A DNA stretch of 6,280 bases from an uncultured Coriobacteriia bacterium (GTDB lineage Bacteria; Actinomycetota; Coriobacteriia; Coriobacteriales; QAMH01), in assembly GCA_902493755.1 (NCBI GenBank), contig CABURF010000071.1, forward strand, positions 1-6,280, written 5' to 3'. Each line of letters begins with the position of its first letter. The stretch's first letter is position 1. The position numbers and the translations under genes were made by a program. Shown here one piece after another: positions 1 through 5,859 of this stretch. The notes beneath the pieces are model-generated. The model was not told where the DNA came from and did not search any database. It was given only the letters and a program-made list of their open reading frames with translations.

Positions 1-423
1 CACATAGAGCTCGCGAGCCTCCTTGGGGAGGGTGTCGGGAGCGTTCTGGGCAAAGTCCTCGTTACCTCGCGAGAGGGCCTCATCGTAATACCAGCACTTG
101 TATTCGAGCACGGCAAGCGTCCTTTGCAGCTCCTCGATTTGCTCGAGGGTCTTCAGGCGTCTTTCCTCCATCAGCTCCCGGCGCTGTGCATAGCTTGTGC
201 TGCCCTTGGTCGTGAGCTCCATGAACTTCCGGATGTCTCGTATCTCCAGTCCGGAACGCTTCAGGCATTCGATAATGCGCAGGGTCTCGATGTGGCTCTC
301 GTCAAAGATTCGCTTGCCGCCTTGGCGTTTGAGGCCGGGAAGCAGGCCCTCCTTATCGTAGAAACGAAGCGTCGAAGGCGAAAGCCCCGTCATCTTTGCT
401 ATCTCGCCGATGGAATACTGCAC
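1..423 (-). CDS. MerR-family transcriptional regulator (3' end cut by window edge)
   Basis: 141 codons are visible, and the C-terminus lies beyond the left edge. The N-terminus is a MerR winged helix-turn-helix: SIGEIAKMTGLSPSTLRFYD (residues 4-23), then the wing GLLPGLKRQGGKRIFD (26-41) and the second helical pair around HIETLRIIECLKRSGLEI (44-61). A long dimerisation helix follows (about 79-108), ending in YKCWYYDEAL (108-117). That tail resembles a common group of small MerR regulators in Firmicutes and Actinobacteria. As a family these bind a dyad inside a promoter spacer and distort the DNA. The effector cannot be told: there is no Cys pattern of the CueR, ZntR or MerR metal sites, only Cys53 and Cys110. 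The GTG start is chosen because an ideal AAAGGAGG lies 6 nt upstream. The gene is divergent from the DUF1269-like gene. Family assignment is secure; ligand and targets are unknown. Confidence 0.93.
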   Translation of the reverse strand, partial: MQYSIGEIAKMTGLSPSTLRFYDKEGLLPGLKRQGGKRIFDESHIETLRIIECLKRSGLEIRDIRKFMELTTKGSTSYAQRRELMEERRLKTLEQIEELQRTLAVLEYKCWYYDEALSRGNEDFAQNAPDTLPKEARELYV

Positions 424-429
424 GAAGGT

Positions 430-437
430 CCTCCTTT
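430..437 (-). promoter_or_regulatory. Shine-Dalgarno site of the MerR gene
   Basis: On the minus strand this reads AAAGGAGG, a full match to the anti-SD, 6 nt before a GTG codon at 423-421. It settles the GTG as the start, and no ATG in frame competes with it. Confidence 0.85.
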
Positions 438-448
438 CGCTTTGCGTG

Positions 449-477
449 ATGATAGCTTGACCTAAAGTCAGGTTCAA
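449..477 (-). promoter_or_regulatory. merR promoter with overlapping dyad (likely autoregulatory operator)
   Basis: On the minus strand a -35 TTGAAC (477-472) and a -10 TATCAT (454-449) are separated by 17 nt. This predicts transcription starting just before the Shine-Dalgarno site, giving a very short leader. The -35 and spacer are covered by an imperfect inverted repeat, read on the plus strand as TTGACCT (457-463), 6 nt, AGGTTCAA (470-477). One arm has a one-base insertion. MerR-family regulators usually bind such dyads in their own promoters. Binding by this protein is inferred. Confidence 0.6.
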
Positions 478-554
478 TCAATTGTTGCTCTTCTCATTAT
501 TTTCTTGATACAACTATATTTCGGCAAACGGCATGTAATTATAGTTAAACGGTG

Positions 555-560
555 TATACT
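555..560 (+). promoter_or_regulatory. Possible -10 element for the DUF1269-like gene
   Basis: TATACT is a good -10 match in an AT-rich stretch 42 nt before the ATG at 602. No convincing -35 is found at 16-18 nt spacing (CATGTA or ATGTAA there), so it is a weak prediction and may need an activator or another sigma factor. A second AT-rich candidate, TATATT at 515-520, also lacks a -35. Confidence 0.3.
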
Positions 561-601
561 GTTAGCATGCAACATATGCAGTAAAGGATAGGAGCTATGT
601 C

Positions 602-1216
602 ATGGAATACGTAACGATGGTAACTTTCCCGGTCGAGAGCCAGGCATACGAGGCGTTTTCTCATCTCAAGAACAAACCGGTCACTTCGTCCTACACGATT
701 CTCCAGATGGTTATCGTGAAAAACGTCGATGGAAACGTCGTTCCCAAGGACGGGTTCGATTCGGGCCAGGACACGACGGACGACACGTGGATGGGCGGCT
801 TGCTCGGAGCGGCCGTGGGCATACTCGGAGGCCCCATCGGCATCCTACTCGGCGGTGGTGTGGGACTGCTCGCGGGAAGCCTCGTCGACGAGAGCGACGC
901 CGCGGACAACACTTCGTTGCTTGCTTACAGCAGTCGTTCGTTGCTTCCGGGGCAAACGGCCCTCATCGCGCTCGTGCAAGAGGACGACTCCGCGGATTTC
1001 GACATGCAGTTCGAGGGCATGGACTGTGCGGTCATGCACTGGGATGCCGCCGAGATCGCCGATGAGGTCGATCAGGCCGAGCAGATCCAGGAAGATTTGG
1101 CCAAGCAGGCTCGCGAAAAGATTCGCGCCCAGCGCAAGGCCGATCGTCATGAAGCCATCGAGAAGAAACGCGCCGAGCTCAAGCAGAAGTTCGAGGATTT
1201 CAAGAAGAGCCTGTAA
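602..1216 (+). CDS. DUF1269-like protein with glycine-zipper core and charged C-terminal helix
   Basis: 204 aa; ATG at 602 with AGGAG 7 nt upstream. The order of parts matches DUF1269 (PF06897-type) proteins as I recall them. First is an alpha/beta N-terminal unit (residues 1-48). A glycine-rich hydrophobic hairpin follows, GGLLGAAVGILGGPIGILLG (65-84), extended to about residue 94. Then comes SLLPGQTALIALVQ (113-126), which fits the family's 'LxPGxSALFxLV' segment, and a short region ending in DAAEI (148-152). Residues 153-204 form a highly charged, probably coiled-coil helix rich in Lys, Glu and Ala, longer than I would expect for the family. There is no signal peptide. It may sit in or on the membrane through the glycine-zipper. 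The molecular role of DUF1269 proteins is not established; no enzymatic motif is visible. It is divergent from merR, so could be its target, but that is inference. A strong terminator follows, so it appears monocistronic. Confidence 0.78.
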   Translation: MEYVTMVTFPVESQAYEAFSHLKNKPVTSSYTILQMVIVKNVDGNVVPKDGFDSGQDTTDDTWMGGLLGAAVGILGGPIGILLGGGVGLLAGSLVDESDAADNTSLLAYSSRSLLPGQTALIALVQEDDSADFDMQFEGMDCAVMHWDAAEIADEVDQAEQIQEDLAKQAREKIRAQRKADRHEAIEKKRAELKQKFEDFKKSL

Positions 1217-1238
1217 GGCAAGCGCCCGTGACAATTCC

Positions 1239-1273
1239 AGGGTGGTTCCCCATGGGGGAGCCACCCTGTTTCT
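1239..1273 (+). terminator. Rho-independent terminator after the DUF1269-like gene
   Basis: A 13-bp stem pairs AGGGTGGTTCCCC (1239-1251) with GGGGAGCCACCCT (1255-1267), with one U-G wobble and a 3-nt loop. It is followed by the T-rich GTTTCT. It begins 22 nt after the stop codon. The stem is strong and the T-tract is short. Confidence 0.8.
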
Positions 1274-1278
1274 ATAAT
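1273..1278 (+). promoter_or_regulatory. Possible -10 element for copA
   Basis: A perfect TATAAT lies 59 nt before the copA ATG, immediately after the upstream terminator stem. The expected -35 position (about 1250-1255, CCATGG) is inside the terminator hairpin and does not match TTGACA, and no TGn extension is present. If used, it would place the start at about 1285 and put the dyad at 1291-1313 in the early transcribed region. Confidence 0.35.
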
Positions 1279-1290
1279 GTGCCGAGCTAA

Positions 1291-1313
1291 TTATGCTAAG
1301 CTCAGGAGCATAA
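1291..1313 (+). promoter_or_regulatory. Perfect inverted repeat in copA leader, candidate operator
   Basis: TTATGCT (1291-1297) and AGCATAA (1307-1313) are exact inverted repeats separated by 9 nt. An overlapping looser dyad, GAGCT...AGCTC (1285-1304), shares the region. It does not match the CopY box (TACAnnTGTA) or the C-rich CsoR operator as I know them. It is followed by an A-run, so it is not a forward terminator. A role in copper-responsive control of copA is an inference from position. Confidence 0.35.
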
Positions 1314-1337
1314 AAAAAGACGCGAAAGGGGACGTTC

Positions 1338-3626
1338 ATGCAAAGCACCGTACGTTTGGCTATCGACGGCATGCATTGCGCGAACTGCGCGGCCAACATC
1401 GAAAAGCATTATCGTGCGACTCCCGGGGTGATTGACGTCGCGGTCAATTTGGCCAATAACACAGGTAAGGTCACGTTTGATCCCTCGCAAGCCAGCGTAG
1501 ACGATATGCTGGCCGTGTTCGACAACCTTTCGTTCACTGCCGAAATCATCCCAGAGGATGCCCCTCTTGTTGACGAGAAGCGGCGTGCGAAAGAGGCAGC
1601 ACGCGCGAAGAGGGACATGAAGGTCTTCGTGACGGCATGTGCCTTTACCGTCATCATCTTCTGCATCGGAATGCTTCCTGGCTGGCACATGGGTGTAGGG
1701 AACGTGCTTGCAGGCGTCTTCGCTGCGGACCCCACGCACGCCCAGTCGTTGTTTGCATGTAACCTCTTGCTCATGATACTCACGATTCCCGTGCAGTTCT
1801 GCTGTGGCGCACGTTTCTACAAAGGTGCATGGGGATCGCTTAGGAGCGGCTCTGCCAATATGGACGTGCTGGTCGCCTTGGGTACCACCATTGCGTTCGC
1901 GTTCTCTGTCTACATCACGTTTCTGCCGGTCATCACTAACGACTGGGGTCCTGGAAGTGCTGCCATGGAGATAAACGACGGTATGCCGTACTTCGAGACC
2001 TGTGCCATGCTTATCACGTTCGTCTTGCTGGGAAAGATTCTCGAGGGAAGGGCGAAGGGAGCCACCAACCAGGCAATCGAGGCCCTCATGAATCTCACTC
2101 CGCCTACCGCTCGTGTCATCCGTGGTGGCAAAGAGCAGGAGGTTCTCTTAGCGCAGGTCGCCGCAGGTGACACCGTCATCGTCTTTCCCGGCGAGAAGAT
2201 GCCGGTCGATGGCGTCGTGATCGAAGGGTCAACCGAGGTCGACGAATCCATGCTCACGGGAGAGGCTCTCCCCGTCGTCAAGAACGAGGGGGACGCAGTT
2301 ACGGGAGGTTCGCAGAACACCACGGGATCTGTCACCGTGCGCGCTCTTCGCGTGGGCACGGATTCCACGTTGGCGCGTATCGTGCGTGCGGTCGAGGACG
2401 CCCAGGGTTCCAAGGCTCCCATTCAGCGTATCGCCGACAAGATCGCCTCAATCTTCGTGCCGGCCATCTTGATTATCGCGCTTTGCGTCTTCTGCGTCTG
2501 GTTCTTCTTCGTGGAGCCCGATGTGGCGTCTCATCGCCTACAGCAAGCGTTGATGCCGGCCATCGCGGTCATCTGTGTGGCGTGTCCCTGCGCGCTGGGT
2601 CTTGCCACGCCGACCGCCCTCATGGTGGGTATGGGAAAGGGCGCCCAGCTCGGCATCTTGATTAAAGACGGTTCCGTGCTCGAGATGCTCGTGAAGCTCT
2701 CGGCCATGGTCTTTGACAAGACAGGCACCATCACCAGGGGTGAGCCTACCGTTGTCACATGCGATGTTGCAGACGAGGTGCTGGCCATGGCGGCTGCGGT
2801 CGAGTCGAAAAGCGAGCACCCGCTTGCCCGTGCCGTTGTCTCCTATGCCGCCATGCGGGGTATTGGCGACCTTCCCGAAGTTACCGACTTCAAAGCCGTC
2901 ATTGGCGAAGGCGTGAGGGGAAAGGTCGACGGCCATGACGTCTTTGTCGGCACGAGCGTTGCGCCAGAAGGTGCTGGGTCGGGCGTTCTCGTCAGTGTCG
3001 ATGACGAGCCCATGGGCTACATACAATTCAAAGACGAGCCAAAACCGGATGCGGCTTCTACGGTGCATGCCCTCATGAGGGATTTCGACATCACTTCGTA
3101 TATGGTGACAGGTGACAACGAGAAGACCGCAATGCTTGTCGCCTCCGAAGTCGGCATCGCGGATGCCCATGTCTTTGCAGGTGTCAAGCCGCTAGAAAAG
3201 GCCAGCCGCGTACTCGAAGTGAAATCTGCCGAAGACGTGCGCATGCTCGAAGTGACTTCGAAGAAGGCGAAAGACGCCGAGGCAGAGAACATCGTCGCAT
3301 TCGTCGGCGACGGCATTAACGATGCACCTGCGTTGGCTGCGGCAGACGTGGGCATCGCTATGGCATCGGGCACGGACGTAGCGCTGGATGCCGGCAGCGT
3401 CGTGCTCATGCGCAATCGCCTGAGTGATCTGGTCGTGGCGCTGCGTCTCTCCAAGGCAACCATGCGCAAGATACGCCAGAACCTCTTCTGGGCTCTCATC
3501 TACAACTGCATCATGATTCCGCTGGCCGCCGTGGGCATCCTGGCACCGGCGTTGGCGGGCGCTGCCATGGCGCTGTCGAGCGTGAGCGTCGTCTGCAACT
3601 CGTTGCTGCTCAAGCGTTTCCGGTAG
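1338..3626 (+). CDS. copA: Cu(I)-exporting P1B-type ATPase CopA
   Basis: 762 aa, complete; ATG preceded by AAAGGGGA. The protein pumps Cu(I) out of the cytoplasm across the cell membrane using ATP. It has one N-terminal heavy-metal-associated domain, with GMHCANC placing Cys14 and Cys17. Eight predicted TM helices lie near 95-115, 137-157, 176-196, 219-237, 372-392, 404-425, 715-735 and 740-758. The actuator loop carries TGE (307-309). The ion-path motif CPC is at 416-418, with YN (722-723) in TM7 and MALSS (744-748) in TM8; this combination marks the Cu(I) (P1B-1) group. The phosphorylated Asp460 is in DKTGT, the nucleotide-binding SEHP at 492-495, TGDN at 591-594 and GDGINDAP at 657-664. 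Between TGDN and GDGIND the protein is roughly 18 residues longer than I expect, with a duplicated 11-residue unit (624-645). No CopZ, CsoR, CopY or CueR gene is adjacent. Ag(I) may also be a substrate, as is common in this group. Confidence 0.96.
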   Translation: MQSTVRLAIDGMHCANCAANIEKHYRATPGVIDVAVNLANNTGKVTFDPSQASVDDMLAVFDNLSFTAEIIPEDAPLVDEKRRAKEAARAKRDMKVFVTACAFTVIIFCIGMLPGWHMGVGNVLAGVFAADPTHAQSLFACNLLLMILTIPVQFCCGARFYKGAWGSLRSGSANMDVLVALGTTIAFAFSVYITFLPVITNDWGPGSAAMEINDGMPYFETCAMLITFVLLGKILEGRAKGATNQAIEALMNLTPPTARVIRGGKEQEVLLAQVAAGDTVIVFPGEKMPVDGVVIEGSTEVDESMLTGEALPVVKNEGDAVTGGSQNTTGSVTVRALRVGTDSTLARIVRAVEDAQGSKAPIQRIADKIASIFVPAILIIALCVFCVWFFFVEPDVASHRLQQALMPAIAVICVACPCALGLATPTALMVGMGKGAQLGILIKDGSVLEMLVKLSAMVFDKTGTITRGEPTVVTCDVADEVLAMAAAVESKSEHPLARAVVSYAAMRGIGDLPEVTDFKAVIGEGVRGKVDGHDVFVGTSVAPEGAGSGVLVSVDDEPMGYIQFKDEPKPDAASTVHALMRDFDITSYMVTGDNEKTAMLVASEVGIADAHVFAGVKPLEKASRVLEVKSAEDVRMLEVTSKKAKDAEAENIVAFVGDGINDAPALAAADVGIAMASGTDVALDAGSVVLMRNRLSDLVVALRLSKATMRKIRQNLFWALIYNCIMIPLAAVGILAPALAGAAMALSSVSVVCNSLLLKRFR
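3207..3272 (+). repeat. Degenerate 33-bp tandem duplication inside copA
   Basis: Two consecutive 33-bp units (3207-3239 and 3240-3272) encode RVLEVKSAEDV (residues 624-634) and RMLEVTSKKAK (635-645). By eye the first 21 bp match at 16 positions, while the remainder has diverged; the whole unit matches at 18 of 33. The frame is kept. The duplication falls just before GDGIND in the phosphorylation domain. It could be chance similarity within a lysine- and glutamate-rich helix. Confidence 0.45.
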
Positions 3627-3627
3627 G

Positions 3628-3770
3628 CGTCATCTCGACTGGAGCGGCCGACAGGCCGTCCCCTTCGTCATTCCGACCGAAGGGGGCGTTAGGCCCCGAA
3701 GCGGAGGAATCTCTCGAGGCGCAGAGATTCCTCGACTCCGCTCACTTCGTTCGCTCCGCTCGAAATGACG
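3628..3770. repeat. Composite inverted-repeat element between convergent genes
   Basis: The outer ends are 19-bp imperfect inverted repeats: CGTCATCTCGACTGGAGCG (3628-3646) against the complement of 3752-3770, 16 of 19 matching. Inside are three separate hairpins: CGGCC-GACA-GGCCG (3645-3658), CCCCTTCG/CGAAGGGG (3660-3667 with 3678-3685), and GAGGAATCTCT/AGAGATTCCTC (3704-3714 with 3723-3733). A GGGGC/GCCCC stem (3683-3687 with 3693-3697) would compete with the second. The motif GTCATYYCGAS occurs three times: 3629-3639, 3667-3677, and inverted at 3759-3769. This resembles dispersed GTCATTCCGA...GGAATCTC intergenic repeats that I recall from many genomes. It contains no ORF. It fills the gap between the two convergent stop codons, and probably also acts as a bidirectional transcription barrier. 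Confidence 0.75.
3704..3733. terminator. Perfect 11-bp stem, possible bidirectional terminator
   Basis: GAGGAATCTCT and AGAGATTCCTC pair perfectly around an 8-nt loop between the stops of copA and the MFS gene. Neither side has a T-tract, so intrinsic termination is only plausible. The stem is also part of the composite repeat. Confidence 0.35.
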
Positions 3771-3780
3771 GAGGGTCTGC

Positions 3781-5781
3781 CTATTTGCTCCTGAGTTCAT
3801 CGATTGCGCCGGCGATGGCGTGCATGACGTTGCGGCGGCTCAGGGCTCCTACGAGCCTGCCTTCCTCGTCTATGACGGGCATCTTCTTGATGCGCTTTTC
3901 GGAAAGTGTGTGGACTGCCTTGTCGAGCGGCGTGTCCTCGTGCACGGAGATGACGCGTTTCGTCGCGATGTCCATGACATCGAGGTTGAGCAGGTCAACC
4001 AAGCGCGAGGTGAGCGCGGTGTCATCCTCGAAACGGTAGATGTTGAGCGTCGAATCGAGCAACGAGATGTCGTTGCTGCCAAGGTAGGAGGCCACATCGC
4101 CATCGGAAATGAAGCCAACGAGCTTGCCGTTCTCGTCGATGACGGGCAGGCCGCTCGCGTCATGTGCCGCCATGAACTCGATGACCTCATCCATGGTCGT
4201 ACCGGCGAGGACGGCAAGGGGGTTGCGGTTCATGGCATCCGAGACGTGATACTGCATCTCTGCGGGGGCGCCGTTTCCAGTCTCGGCGGCGATGCTCTCG
4301 CTTGTCGTGGCATCCACCGTCACGCCATCAAAACCGGCCGTGTAATCGACGGTTTCCTCGCCAGCGGTTTGCGCCTCGATTTCCACGGCACCCTTTTCCC
4401 TCGCCTTGTCACGTACGAAGAAGAGGATGACGAGCACCGCGATGACCATGATCGCCGCCGTGGTGGTAAACGCCATGTGGTCTCCGATGAACATTTGCTC
4501 GACGCCTGCGGCATCAGGTGCGAATACGGACGCGAGTGCGGAGATGGACACGAGAACGGCCGTGCCGAGCGAGGCGGCGACCTGGTTGAGCGTGTTGGAG
4601 AGGCCCTGCGCATGCTGTATCACGTCATTGGGAAGCGAGTTGACACCCCATGTGTTGAGCGGGGTCATCGTGAACTGCAGGCCGATGGTGAGAATCGTAT
4701 AGGCGAGCATGATGAAGACAAAGTCGGTATCCATACCCAGAAGCGTGAGGCAAAATGCGCCGATGAGCGCAACGAGGGAACCGGGCACGACGACCTTGCG
4801 CACGCCGAAACGGTCGAAGAGACGGCCACTCACGAGACCCATGAACGCACCAATGACCGCACCGGGTAGCATGGCGATACCCGACATGGTGGCCGAGTAG
4901 CCACAGACACCCTGGATGTAGAGCGGCGTGATGACGCCCGTGCCCATGAGGGCGGCCTGCACGATGACGATGATGATGACGGTCGTCGCGTACTTGCGTG
5001 TCTTGAGGATGTCGACCTTGAGCATGGGAACGGGCAGCTTGAGCTGGCGACGCACGAAGAGACCCACGAGCACGAGACCGACGACGATGAGCGCGCCCGT
5101 CACGAGGAGATTATCGCTCGAGGAGAAGGTCGAGAGGCCATAGAGCAGGCAGACGAGACCCGCGGAGGAGAGCAGGACGGAGAGCGGATCGAAGCTCGTG
5201 CGCTTGAAGTCGCCGTAGTTGCGCAACAACACGAGCGAAAGCACGAGCACGATGACGGTCAGGATCGTGACGATGCCGAACAGCCAACGCCAACCAACCG
5301 AGTCGACGAGCAGGCCTGCAACCGAAGGACCAATGGCCGGGGCAAAGCCGATGATCAACCCGATGGCACCCATGGCGGTGCCACGCTTTTCGCGAGGGAA
5401 GACGAGCAAGATCACCGTGAACACCATGGGCATAACCATGCCCGTGCATGTGGCCTGCAGTACGCGGCCGAGCAGCAGCACCCAGAAGTTGGGGGCAAGT
5501 GCGGCGGCGAGGCTGCCGATGGCGAAGATGACGAAACCCGTGTTGAAGAGCTGGCGAGTCGTGAAGCGTCCGATGAGGAAAGCCGATAGCGGGATGATGA
5601 CGGCCTCGACGAGGGAATAACCGCTCGTGAGCCACTGCACGGTAGTCGCATCGACCGAGAGGCTTGTCATGATGGCGGGAAGCGCGGGGGAGAGCAGTGT
5701 CTGATTAAGAACCGCCAGCAGCGTTCCCGCCAGCAGTACGCCGATCATCACCATATCTCTTCTGCTCACACCCAGTGCCAT
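3781..5781 (-). CDS. DHA2-type MFS drug efflux transporter fused to C-terminal CBS pair
   Basis: 666 aa, complete. Residues 1-457 are a 14-TM major facilitator of the DHA2 (EmrB/QacA/LmrB) type. TM1 carries LNQTLLSPALPAIM (25-38), then VQWLTSGYSLVEAVIIPLSA (48-67), and the antiporter motif C as GFAPAIGPSVAG (145-156). The loop 2-3 motif A is degenerate (GRFTTRQLF, 71-79). By family, it would expel hydrophobic compounds in exchange for protons. The tail is unusual. After an acidic linker (458-510) come two CBS motifs: CBS1 about 512-567 (SDAMNRN, GLPVIDENGKLVGFISDGDV) and CBS2 about 602-656 (VMDIATKRV, KMPVIDEEGRLVGALSRRNV). Such a pair normally forms a module that binds adenine nucleotides and controls the attached protein, so cytoplasmic gating of transport is inferred. 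ATG at 5781 has a weakly placed AAGGG 10 nt upstream. A glycoside hydrolase gene lies 78 bp upstream in the same direction; co-transcription is possible. The exported substrate is unknown. Confidence 0.93.
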   Translation of the reverse strand: MALGVSRRDMVMIGVLLAGTLLAVLNQTLLSPALPAIMTSLSVDATTVQWLTSGYSLVEAVIIPLSAFLIGRFTTRQLFNTGFVIFAIGSLAAALAPNFWVLLLGRVLQATCTGMVMPMVFTVILLVFPREKRGTAMGAIGLIIGFAPAIGPSVAGLLVDSVGWRWLFGIVTILTVIVLVLSLVLLRNYGDFKRTSFDPLSVLLSSAGLVCLLYGLSTFSSSDNLLVTGALIVVGLVLVGLFVRRQLKLPVPMLKVDILKTRKYATTVIIIVIVQAALMGTGVITPLYIQGVCGYSATMSGIAMLPGAVIGAFMGLVSGRLFDRFGVRKVVVPGSLVALIGAFCLTLLGMDTDFVFIMLAYTILTIGLQFTMTPLNTWGVNSLPNDVIQHAQGLSNTLNQVAASLGTAVLVSISALASVFAPDAAGVEQMFIGDHMAFTTTAAIMVIAVLVILFFVRDKAREKGAVEIEAQTAGEETVDYTAGFDGVTVDATTSESIAAETGNGAPAEMQYHVSDAMNRNPLAVLAGTTMDEVIEFMAAHDASGLPVIDENGKLVGFISDGDVASYLGSNDISLLDSTLNIYRFEDDTALTSRLVDLLNLDVMDIATKRVISVHEDTPLDKAVHTLSEKRIKKMPVIDEEGRLVGALSRRNVMHAIAGAIDELRSK

Positions 5782-5822
5782 GCTTCATCAGCCCTTCGTT
5801 GCTATTCGTCTAAATTGGATTG

Positions 5823-5841
5823 TGACTACCTATGGTAGCCA
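5823..5841 (-). promoter_or_regulatory. 19-bp dyad upstream of the MFS-CBS gene, candidate operator
   Basis: On the plus strand TGACTACC-TAT-GGTAGCCA forms an inverted repeat with 7 of 8 arm positions matching; the inner CTACC/GGTAG is perfect. It lies about 42 nt before the MFS start, in the 78-bp gap after the hydrolase stop. Size and symmetry suit a TetR- or MarR-type repressor site. A possible minus-strand -10, TTTAGA (5814-5809), lies just downstream, but no good -35 is found. No regulator gene is visible beside it. Confidence 0.4.
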
Positions 5842-5859
5842 AGATTCGAGCCCGAAATG

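Noticed and set aside
124..465. 113-codon plus-strand frame opposite merR
   Set aside because: It is the antisense shadow of a clear MerR helix-turn-helix gene.
565..580. Short inverted repeat GCAT...ATGC upstream of the DUF1269-like gene
   Set aside because: The arms are only 4 bp in an AT-rich leader, easily expected by chance.
597..614. Five-codon mini-ORF overlapping the start of the DUF1269-like gene
   Set aside because: The ATG at 597 ends at TAA after five codons and sits only 2 nt from the AGGAG; the ATG at 602 is better spaced. Nothing suggests leader-peptide control.
729..1277. 182-codon plus-strand frame overlapping the DUF1269-like gene in another phase
   Set aside because: The translation is Arg/Ser-rich and reads through the terminator; the 602-1216 frame has the ribosome binding site and the family pattern.
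1291..1320. Hairpin plus A-run before copA as a terminator for leftward transcription
   Set aside because: On the minus strand the T-run precedes the hairpin instead of following it, and no leftward gene lies to its right that would need ending there.
845..1399. 184-codon minus-strand frame spanning the end of the DUF1269-like gene and the start of copA
   Set aside because: It crosses a strong terminator and the copA leader, has no good ribosome binding site, and overlaps two better-supported genes antisense.
2538..3170. 210-codon minus-strand frame inside copA
   Set aside because: It lies opposite the well-conserved ATPase phosphorylation and nucleotide-binding domains, shows no domain of its own, and is explained by the codon pattern of copA.
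3820..4869. Long open frame (349 codons) on the plus strand opposite the MFS-CBS gene
   Set aside because: Its translation is low-complexity and rich in His, Arg, Glu and Asp with no recognisable domain. It lies wholly antisense to a clear transporter-CBS gene, as expected for a shadow in GC-biased DNA.
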